From Bombardia bombarda (lineage: Eukaryota > Ascomycota > Sordariomycetes > Sordariales > Lasiosphaeriaceae), in NCBI GenBank assembly GCA_030512295.1, contig JAULSR010000007.1, positions 706,501-770,500 on the forward strand: 64,000 bases of DNA, in the 5' to 3' direction. Shown in pieces: positions 56,502 through 64,000 of the stretch. The notes under the pieces were generated by a model. It saw nothing but the letters and a program-made list of their open reading frames with translations, had not been told where the DNA came from and did not search any database. Position 1 is the stretch's first letter, and every line of letters begins with the position of its first letter. Made by a program: the position numbers and the translations under genes.

Positions 56502-57599
56502 TGTCGATCTCTCAGGATGTTAACTCGCCTGTATCTGCTCAATACTCGATAGTGATTCTACGCGACACGGAAAGCACCTTCTTATTAACATTCTACCATT
56601 AGACTGTGGTTTCCGTCTACGCGGGTAAACTCAAGCGTCCACCTCTTCCAACCCTACAAAGCTACTGGGTCTATTCATGCATGCCACGCGGGGTTTGCGT
56701 TCGGTGGATAAGATGCAGCGGCAAAAGTCGTGGATTTCTGATCCTCTGCAAAAAGTATTACTGCAAAAAGTATTACCATGCTCCACTGGAGGTCCTTGGA
56801 GATGCCCAATGTCTACCGGTAAGCGTGAACTTTGCAGTGTCAGTTCCTCACTTGTGGTGATATCGTGGGGGATCAGCGGCAGAACAGCACAGGGGTTCAG
56901 CCGCTCTTGGCGATGCTTTCTTCCACCAATACGAACGCCACAATCTTACTTGAAGTTCAAAGGCCGTCCTTCCATTGGATCGCTTCTACATTCTCGTTTC
57001 GGACAATACTGAGATATTTGACGACGGATGATGATCCGTAAACGGTAAATCCGCAATGTTTATTCGTACTGCGATGGCTGTTGCACGCCAGAGTTGCAGG
57101 GTGCCCGCATACAGCCTCCTAGACTCGGGTTCTTCTAGTCACCTTACTAATCCAAGCATCTTACTCTCCAAGGACGTCGCTGCTTCGTTGGTCCTTTCAA
57201 ACATCTTTGGTACCTGAGCTAAGTCTGGCACCTAGCCAATCATGTCATCACGTTGTCAACGGCTGGTTCGCCCCATTTCCTCAAGTCCTAATCAAGGTAG
57301 CACGGAAAGCGGGGCCTTGTTGATCCGCTCCAGAAAGCTTGATTCAATAGGTGACGCAATGCCCAGCCGCAGCGCCCAACCTCGTATCCTCATCGCTCGT
57401 CACGCTGACTTCCCTCTGCTCCTGTGTATAATCTGCCTCAAGAGTCGATTTGGTCTAGATCTTTGAAAAAATCGCGTCATTTCTATCACTAGTATTCAGC
57501 GATACCAAACAAAGTCTTGTCAACCTGACCTCACCTGCCTGCCACATCAAACAAATCACCAATCAGCCCCACACCGCCTTTTTATTTCCACCATCCACA
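56502..57599. other. Intergenic
   Basis: 1.1 kb between the divergent GH2 and small Cys-rich genes. Contains a short direct duplication (TATTACTGCAAAAAG, twice near 56755-56785). No gene seen. Confidence 0.5.
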
Positions 57600-57906
57600 A
57601 TGGCGCCTACCAACTCGCAGCAGCCTTTCCAGAACCCGGCTATGGTCGCCCACGAGGTGCAGCAGCCCGAGGCGATACATCTCAAGCCTCTGCAGACAAC
57701 CCAGCCCGGCGCGGCTCAGCCCATGAGTATGGTCTTCCCCGCCCATCTATCCACGCAGTCCACGAAGCTGACAAGAGTATATAGATCCCCAGCAGCCACA
57801 CAACGACACTGGCCTTGGCCTGCGCGGCGGAGAGGCGTGTCCTGGAACGTTCTGCTGCATCCCCTGCCCGATTCCCTGCCACTTCTGCATCATTCCCTGC
57901 TGCTAG
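57600..57906 (+). CDS. Small Cys-rich C-terminal protein (82 aa)
   Basis: Exons 57600-57726 and 57785-57906 (intron 58 nt, GTATGG..ATATAG) give 82 aa. The N-terminal half is Gln/Pro-rich (SQQPFQNPAMVAHEVQQPE). The second exon gives GLGLRGGEACPGTFCC and then a C-terminus with nine Cys in its last 23 residues, patterned CIPCPIPCHFC. The pattern of an N-terminal hydrophilic part, an LRGG element and a Cys-rich hydrophobic tail recalls short fungal and CYSTM-like proteins thought to be palmitoylated. The function is unknown. Without splicing, the frame gives a 128-aa Arg-rich protein with no such pattern, so the spliced form is preferred. Confidence 0.65.
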
Positions 57907-58211
57907 GTGGAGGCAGCAATCATGGTCAGTTGTCAACACGGTGTAGACAATCTGACAGAGGTCTAAGGCGTTTTCACTTCTACTGATCGATTTTTGGAAA
58001 ACCATGGACGGACGACACAGCATTTCCTTCCTTCTGGCACATGAGCGTGGTATGGTGTCTGCCTGTTTTCGCGAGGGCTTTGGGACACTGGGTGGTCAGG
58101 TAGATACTTTTGACCAGGAATGAGACATGACTTTTCTCCTTTTTTTTTACATGAAGTTTCCTTTTTCGTTCAGTACTAGGTGTCGCTGCTCAGATCACCC
58201 ATCGGACTGCT
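57907..58211. other. Convergent 3' region
   Basis: About 300 nt between two convergent stops, with T-runs. No feature beyond probable 3' UTRs. Confidence 0.5.
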
Positions 58212-59774
58212 TCAGGGACTAGAATTATAAACGGCTCCCCTCATACACGCATCATCTACCTCATCCGCCCTCACAACCCTCCCTACCTGTCCATCCGCCC
58301 CCGCAAAGCGCATCATGTTCCTTCCATCCCCATCTCCGTATGCAGCCCACCCCTTCCTCCGCAACCCATCCTCCGGATCCCTCATAAACTCCAGCACATA
58401 GTCCTGCATCGCCTCCGCCACCTCCCGCTGGTATCCTGTCACCCCCTCCTGCCCTTCATACGTCCCAAACACCATGGGCACATCACTCGCGTGGTACGCG
58501 CCCATCCACGCCAGCGGCGTCAGGCTGCTGAAGTTCCCCGCGTACTCGTACCGGTACGTCGTCAGGCCTTGTCGCAGCCTGTTCTGCGTCGTGTTGCTGG
58601 CCAGACAGACAAAGATGCCGACCGTGCCCGCGTCAACTGCTGGCTGGTACGGTCCCGCCGTCAGATTACCCGCGGGGTATTTGTACAGCGAGGCCTGCTC
58701 ATTGGCCGCGGTCGACACGATGGCGGGTATCCTCGGCGTCAACCCCTGTTCCGCCCTGGCGGTGTAGTTGAGAAACACCAGCTTCTCGTCCGGCAGCGGC
58801 TTGAAGGTCATGCCGGGGCTCGTCCCGTTGTCTTTGTATTGCCCCACGAAGTTCTGGATGAGCGTCATGGGCACCTGGCGCATGCAGTCCAGCTCCGCGG
58901 TCGGGTCTTGGGCAAAGTCGCAGCCGAGACTCTGGGCTAAAAAGGTAAAGTTGGAGTGGCTCGCGTCGGGGTACGAGATGTTGACCATGGCGGTGCCCGA
59001 CTGCATGAAGAGGCCCGCGGCGAGGGGGTTGTCGTGGTAGGCGTGCGACACCATGTCGGCTGCTACCCCGCCGGCCGACTGGCCCCAGAGGGTGATTTTG
59101 GCGTTGTCGCCGCCAAAGGCGCCGATGTTGGCGTGCACCCACTCGAGCGCCATGCGCTGGTCGAGGATGCCCACGTTCTGGGTGTCGAGCCCCGCGGCCC
59201 AGGGGAAGCCGGCGACGTTGACGCGGTAGTTGGCTGTTACGACGATGTGCGATTGCGTGCGGTCGACCCATTGCATTGGCACCTGGTAGGGCACGTCGAC
59301 GCCGCCGCCGACAAAGTCGCCACCGGGGAGGAAGAGCGCTACGGGAAGGAGACTGGAGCTAGTGCTGTTGATGGGCGACCAGACGGCGAGATAGAGACAG
59401 TCTTCAGATGAGGCCTGCGCCATGGCGCCCGCTGTCTGACTCTGCCCGTACAGTCGCACCGAAAAGTCGCTGATGTTGGTCGTCCATAGTGTCGGGTTTC
59501 GCGACCTGTACTGTGGGCAGGAGGGAGGGAATCGATAAGAATAGGAGCGGCGAAGCGAGGGTGTGACGGCGAGAGGGGGGAGCCAGCGACGAGGGCCTAG
59601 AGGTGGTTGCGCGTAGGGGATGCTTCGGAATTGGCGGACATTGGGGTAGATAGGGTCGGTCAGCCCGGTGTAGACTCCTGTGGAAGTTTTGACCGTGAGT
59701 GATGCCGATGTTAGGAGAGGGAGGAATATGAGGATGAGCAGCTGTACAGGCTCCATCTTGTGTGGTTGATACAT
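58212..59774 (-). CDS. Secreted type-B carboxylesterase
   Basis: Single-exon 520-aa alpha/beta hydrolase (carboxylesterase/lipase family). The signal peptide MEPVQLLILIFLPLLTSAS suggests the second ATG (59756) is the real start. Landmarks: RQFRSIPYAQPPLGPRRW, SEDCLYLAVW, oxyanion segment LFLPGGDFVGGG, the nucleophile elbow WGQSAGG with Ser near 233 (Gln where most relatives have Glu), and the catalytic His in GAYHASDVPMVFG near 427. Conserved disulphide cysteines are in place (EDCL, LGCDF, LDCM). Several N-glycosylation sequons. Probably hydrolyses esters outside the cell; the substrate is not inferable. Confidence 0.92.
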   Translation of the reverse strand: MYQPHKMEPVQLLILIFLPLLTSASLTVKTSTGVYTGLTDPIYPNVRQFRSIPYAQPPLGPRRWLPPLAVTPSLRRSYSYRFPPSCPQYRSRNPTLWTTNISDFSVRLYGQSQTAGAMAQASSEDCLYLAVWSPINSTSSSLLPVALFLPGGDFVGGGVDVPYQVPMQWVDRTQSHIVVTANYRVNVAGFPWAAGLDTQNVGILDQRMALEWVHANIGAFGGDNAKITLWGQSAGGVAADMVSHAYHDNPLAAGLFMQSGTAMVNISYPDASHSNFTFLAQSLGCDFAQDPTAELDCMRQVPMTLIQNFVGQYKDNGTSPGMTFKPLPDEKLVFLNYTARAEQGLTPRIPAIVSTAANEQASLYKYPAGNLTAGPYQPAVDAGTVGIFVCLASNTTQNRLRQGLTTYRYEYAGNFSSLTPLAWMGAYHASDVPMVFGTYEGQEGVTGYQREVAEAMQDYVLEFMRDPEDGLRRKGWAAYGDGDGRNMMRFAGADGQVGRVVRADEVDDACMRGAVYNSSP

Positions 59775-60122
59775 TCAGACGGACTTGTTATGAAGGCATC
59801 CGAGTCCAGTAATCTTTGGGTCCTGACTGGCTTAAGTGTCTCTCGACCGTCTCGCTAGTGGGCGGAGAACTTATCCGCGATCCGAACACATAAGTACCGG
59901 TGGCTTGTTACCGCCGCAACTTGATATAAGCGGCATGATATTAAATGAAGACAAGTTCCTGAAAATGTAACCACACATATAGGCCACAGCCGGATCGGCT
60001 GGCACTTAAATTTGAATCTTCATATCTGTCTATTTTCTGGTGTGCTATCAAGCATGAAAATCCATGTTCGTTATCGAAAGAACTCCCTCGCCGCCTCGGT
60101 AAACATGTTCCCAAACCCCTGT
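59775..60122. other. Intergenic
   Basis: Promoter side of the esterase. No other feature seen. Confidence 0.5.
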
Positions 60123-61038
60123 TTAGCCCGGTCCCTTACAATCAAATCGGTCCACCAAGATGATCGGTAACTGGCCTGTCGTGCTTGTCGAATCGTCAAG
60201 GCCAATATTTCCAATCCACTGTCGTGACTCATCAAAAGCCTCGGCATTCTTCACGGTAGACGCCGTGATTTTTGTTGTCTCCCGTAGACCGCTCTCACAT
60301 AACCGTAGGCATCTCAGCAGCATGGCCTTCTGTTCATTCAGAGCCCTCGCAACATTCTTTTACGTCGGCCTGCATCAAATTGGCTGAACAGGTTTCAAAC
60401 GCTTGAATGGCGGCTTGAATTCCGGCTGTTTGCCCTGAGAAGAAGCTGATTGAGGACGTGATCTTTGTTTCGAATGCATGCAATACTTCGTGGCTGGCTC
60501 TAGCAGTTTGGCTTTAGGAGCAGATGATGAGCTTCTCTACCTCTAACCGACATAGTAGGCATCATGTCTACAAAGTTTCAGGACTGGGGCTGACTTACAA
60601 TGTTGCTACACCAATTGCAATATCCAATGTCTGCTTATAGCGCTCGAGTTCGGTCTTCAAAAGAGAAATATCGCGCTCGCGGAGGACTGGGCGCGCTCTA
60701 TCAACGCGGTGTATGTGGTTGACGCAGGAATGCGACGTCAGGTCCGCCAGTTTCAGTCTAAACTTGTCGCATGAAGCCTGGCATTGCTGATTGATAATTT
60801 CCAGATTGTCGAGGCAGGATTGCCGACCTGGGGAGAACGACGGGCCAGGTGGTTCAGAAAGCTCCTTTCGCAGGGTCTCCAGTTGGGCTTCCAACCCATC
60901 GAGCTCTTGGCCAAGGTCCTTTAACGCTGCAGGCGCGTTTTCGTATGTTCGGATGGCATCGCTCAAGAGTTTGCAGTTAGTATACGTAGCGTCAGCTGTC
61001 GTCATGACCTTGGAATCTGTTGTAGAAGTATTCTCCAT
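60123..61038 (-). pseudogene. Helo-like-N domain protein gene with a frameshift
   Basis: Exons 61038-60599 and 60499-60123 (intron GTAAGTCAG..GCTAG). The protein starts MENTSTTD; CKLLSDAIRTYENAPAALKDL, the coiled QELDGLEAQLETLRKEL, CQASCDKFRLKLADL and LKTELERYKQTLDIAIGVATL match the helical N-terminal domain found in fungal Helo-like/STAND-associated proteins (Pfam PF17111-like). In exon 2 the frame LMQADVK breaks at an AAAA run (60358-60361). One base fewer would continue as NVARALNEQKAMLLRCLRLCE and end ...RQWIGNIGLDD near the stop at 60123. The family often acts in non-self recognition or with NACHT proteins. Either decayed or a one-base assembly error. Confidence 0.6.
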
Positions 61039-61690
61039 GATAAGGTCAGTAGATAGTGTCAAATAGTTAGCCTCAACAAGTAACAAGATGAGTTTAATTT
61101 GCACGGGTCAGAATCATGGATAAAATTGAAGTGTCTTAACCAAACTTTATACGAGAATGCGCGTCTTTATATGCTACTACATGTACTTTCCTGTGCTCCG
61201 CTTGCTTATTCCAGAAGCACCTTGTAGATTCCTACAGATAGGAGCACTCGCTGCTGTTGAGTTAGTGCAAGTTTGCAAGATTCCTGTGGCGCTTTTTCCG
61301 GCCCACATGCAGACATTGATTGAAAATTGGCGTCAACCCCCCTGAAGGAGGAAGCCTTTTTACTTATTGTGTGACGAAAAGGCAGGAGAACAAAGTGAGC
61401 CAGCGACAGCCAAACGGCTTGAAGCAATCAGGGAATCTTTGGCGCAATATTCGTGGGGAGATCAGAAAATTTATTACCTTCGTTTATGGTACGAGTACTT
61501 TGTAGATATCAGATCAGACCAGACGGTTTCGTTTAGGTACTTTCAGATCCCTTTCCCATCCTGACCCGTCTCCACTTTTCTATTAAATCGACCACGTTCC
61601 CCCGTCATTCTTCGCCGCGGACAATATCACGGGCAGCTCACTTCCATGTCCACTCAGACAATCGCCCTTGAATTTTATTATTAATTAATC
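61039..61690. other. Divergent intergenic region
   Basis: 650 nt between the two related Helo-like-N loci. Small open frames only, no support for a gene. Confidence 0.45.
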
Positions 61691-62295
61691 ATGCCCTTCA
61701 TCGCCACCATAAATGCAAGCCGGGAGGTGCTTCGGGCCCTCAAGCTGCACGCAACAATGCATGGCTTCATGAGCGCCGACGTCGCCATCGTCAGGGAAGC
61801 TATGGCATGGGCTCGAGGGCTCGCTGGGGGCCATCATTCGCACCTCGACAAACACTGCCGAAGCCCCCTGACGAGGTCATGGCCCAACACCACGCAGTCC
61901 TGGCATGCTGCAAGCTGCTCTGTGAGAACCTACAAGCCCATCAAGCTCCAAACCACGTAATAGCCCCTGTTGAGAGATGTCCATCCGCCTGCAGATCGCT
62001 AACACACACCTAGATGATCATCGGTATGCACAACTCGGTGCATATGCACAACTCGAGTTGCACCCGGGACGCGGGCACGGGAGGAGTTCAGGGGGTGGTC
62101 GTGAAGTACGCGGAGGCCAGCAACCATAGCTCGCAATGGGTCGGCAATGTTGGATGCGACGACAACTGCAACAGGCCGGTGTTGGTTGAGAAGTTGATTG
62201 CGAAGGACTACGCCAAGCATGGTGGGGGCACTCTGTCTCATCAGGCAGCGAAGGACTTTTTCTCCCCCAGTACTGCTACTGGTAATGCCAATTAG
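61691..62295 (+). pseudogene. Related Helo-like-N C-terminal fragment
   Basis: Plus strand. QHHAVLACCKLLCENLQ then, across a possible intron (about 61960-62013, GTAATAG..ACCTAG), VVKYAEASNHSSQWVGNVGCDD parallel NEQKAMLLRCLRLCESGLRE and VKNAEAFDESRQWIGNIGLDD of the minus-strand locus at 60.1 kb. The helical N-terminal domain is missing. The upstream MPFIATINASREVL frame does not join it. An ATG at 61807 would start a short protein (MGSRARWG...). Probably a truncated paralogue in inverted orientation. Confidence 0.45.
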
Positions 62296-62767
62296 ATATG
62301 GCATAATGATAACAGCGTATACATTGTGAATTTAAGTAGTATGAACGCCCTTTGTTTTTGGGCAAGTTCGACTCTGCCATCTTTGCTTATTCCCTGACAG
62401 TTAGCTAATCGTGTGCGGAGTTCATCTCAAAGAAGTCGCAGATTGTGGCTTTGATATTTGTTCCGCCGTCAACGATCCTTCAGATGAAAACAGGAGCGGG
62501 CAAACGAATACAAACAAGCCCCAGCAGTTTTAACTTGTCGATTTCTGACCAACACTTCCAATTCTTTTATCACGGTTGCCAAACTCACCGATCAATCCCG
62601 GCTCATGTATGCTGTCTCTCCCACACAGCATATAACCCGGCCCATCACAGCCACCCTCTCCCCAAAGCACTGTACTGAACGCCTTCGCTAGCAACCTTCA
62701 AATCCACAAGACAGCCAAACATCTCAGACTCGCTCAATTCGAACTAGCAAGCAAAAAATAAATCGCC
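62296..62767. other. Intergenic
   Basis: About 470 nt with CT-rich promoter-like sequence before the next start. No feature otherwise. Confidence 0.5.
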
Positions 62768-63440
62768 ATGGCAAAAAGCAAATCCAAGAAGCAGAGCAAG
62801 CATAAAAAGCCCAAGAAGCAGAATAAGAACCAGAAGACCGAAGAGCAGAACAACGAGAAGAAACCCCTCCCTCCACCCACCACCGCCCAGGCCCGCATCC
62901 GAGCCCGCATGGCCAACTCCTCCGTCAGCGAGGCCGAACAAAAAGCGTCCGAAGAGAGACGCGCGGCCCTTGCACAGATAATCAACTCGGTGGATACGAA
63001 CGACCCGAACGGGCCGGCCAAGAAAACGGCCGCCCCTCGCCGAGTACCAGAAGGAGGTAGAGGCTGAGCTTGCTTGGGTTCTGCAGAACGCCGAGGACGG
63101 CCTGGAGCTGGGCGCCGCCGCCTACGTCGAGGGGCGGATGAGCGACCAGCATGTCGAGGTGTACGAGGCCATGCGCCGGTTTGTCGAGCCGTTTCGCCAC
63201 CACTGCGGCGTCCAGGGTGCGGGCTGGGAGGCGGGGGAGATGAAGATAGCGGAGCTTTTGGATATTATGGGAAGGGCTATGGAGCTAGAGGAGGAGGAGA
63301 ACAAAACGCAGGGAGAGAAGGAGGAGAAAAAAGATGATGAAGAGAACGACGAAGCGGACGGTGAAGCGGGTGATGGAGATGACGATGGAGATGGCGAGGA
63401 GGAGACGGAGGCGGAGGAGCTCAATGGGAGTGATGATTGA
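62768..63440 (+). pseudogene. Lys-rich / acidic-tail hypothetical gene with a frameshift
   Basis: ATG at 62768 opens a very Lys-rich N-terminus (MAKSKSKKQSKHKKPKK), then ARIRARMANSSVSEAEQK and IINSVDTNDPNGPAKKTA. The frame is then lost at a CCCC run near 63030. One base fewer joins it to AEYQKEVEAELAWVL, a helical middle part (YVEGRMSDQHVEVYEAMRRF) and a long Asp/Glu-rich tail ending ELNGSDD, stop at 63440. No intron fits this junction. Looks like a nuclear or nucleolar protein of about 220 aa, family not recognised. The long open second half suggests a recent lesion or a sequencing indel. Confidence 0.5.
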
Positions 63441-63722
63441 GTCTACTGATGTAACTATGCCTCTTTTTGTGCGACAGAGGGAGCAAATATGTAAACCACC
63501 CGGGTAAATACCGTATCTTCTAATCTTTCCAGAGGTCCCAGCAATATCACCATCGTTACCTCATTATCTGCCGTTGTTTAGCAGTTCTAAAGGAGGGGAT
63601 TATGAGATTATATGGGTAACAAGACTCATTAAAAATAGAAGGCTCTCTCTCTGTGTACTGGGCTAATAGGTCAAGGTTGCGGTATTTAAGGAACAATGTC
63701 TATATTGCGTAGAGAGCTTCTG
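63441..63722. other. Convergent 3' region
   Basis: Short noncoding stretch between two convergent stops. Confidence 0.5.
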
Positions 63723-63917
63723 TCAAATATACCTAAACATATTCTCCTTCACCGACCGCTTCATTGCCACCGGCTTGCCATCCTCGTACTCGATGCCCGA
63801 CGCGCCTCCGTCTCCGGATATGCCTTCCATCTTTAATTTCAGTTCCTCATCTAACTCTGCTTGAGTCTTTTTCTTTGCTTTTGTTTGTTGTTGTGTTTGT
63901 GTCTGGTAGTTGTTCAT
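63723..63917 (-). CDS. Small conserved fungal protein or 3' terminal exon (partial gene)
   Basis: Minus-strand frame of 64 aa: Gln-rich start MNNYQTQTQQQTK, then AELDEELKLKMEGISGDGGAS, GIEYEDGKPVAMKRSV and the end KENMFRYI. The ordered, charged C-terminus looks like a constrained short protein end. The ATG at 63917 may be the start. A CTAAC branch-like site and an AG lie just upstream, so it may instead be the last exon of a gene that runs beyond the window edge. Function not recognised. Confidence 0.45.
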   Translation of the reverse strand: MNNYQTQTQQQTKAKKKTQAELDEELKLKMEGISGDGGASGIEYEDGKPVAMKRSVKENMFRYI

Positions 63918-64000
63918 GTTACCAACTTGAGTTAGCCAGGACGGGATGCATAAGGTAGGTACCTTGCTCTCTTTATCACTGCTCCCGACACTCGATTGCC

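Noticed and set aside
58699..59271. 190-codon Arg/His-rich minus-strand frame
   Set aside because: Shadow of the carboxylesterase in another frame of GC-rich DNA.
1..64000. CRISPR arrays, bacterial operons, rRNA genes or prophage
   Set aside because: None seen; intron structure and gene families are clearly those of a fungal nuclear genome.

Overview
This window is chromosomal DNA of a filamentous ascomycete (Pezizomycotina, probably a Sordariomycete). Protein genes carry short 50-100 nt GT-AG introns with GTAAGT/GTGAGT-type donors. Several products belong to families typical of such fungi: OPT transporters, a GAF hybrid histidine kinase, AA8/AA9/CDH oxidative enzymes, and kinases with an HFD motif. 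Both tRNA genes are of nuclear type. Where possible I rebuilt gene models by splicing, and report a model as complete only when its exon lengths sum to a multiple of three.

Layout. 0-12 kb is housekeeping: a DDHD phospholipase (-), the largest subunit of RNA polymerase III (+) and an SRAP/HMCES-type abasic-site protein (+). 13.7-24 kb is accessory: an OPT transporter, a secreted AA8 haem-domain protein, two back-to-back imperfect palindromes, a C2H2 zinc-finger factor and an EthD-like protein. 26-33 kb holds a broken 3-beta-HSD/ERG26-like gene, a 1274-aa hybrid histidine kinase and tRNA-Lys(CTT). 34-39.3 kb is a decayed zone: an intron-containing tRNA-Ala(CGC), one intact putatively N-myristoylated Cys/His-rich protein, and remnants of an AAA ATPase, a TMEM53-like protein, an MFS transporter and an unidentified gene. 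39.5-47.6 kb is an oxidative cellulolysis cluster: two AA9 LPMOs facing away from a complete cellobiose dehydrogenase. 49-60 kb has a protein kinase with a repeat insert, a secreted intronless GH2 enzyme, an 82-aa Cys-rich protein and a secreted type-B carboxylesterase. 60-64 kb has two related, apparently broken Helo-like-N genes in opposite orientation, a frameshifted Lys-rich/acidic gene and the 3' end of a small conserved gene.

Function. CDH (haem plus flavin domains) is the known electron donor of AA9 LPMOs, so 39.5-47.6 kb reads as a functional unit for oxidative cellulose cleavage. The free AA8 protein at 17.5 kb, the GH2 and the esterase fit a saprotrophic or plant-associated lifestyle. 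Several accessory genes are interrupted by one-base indels, mostly in short homopolymers, while the long core genes are open throughout. Real decay and assembly indels therefore both need to be considered.
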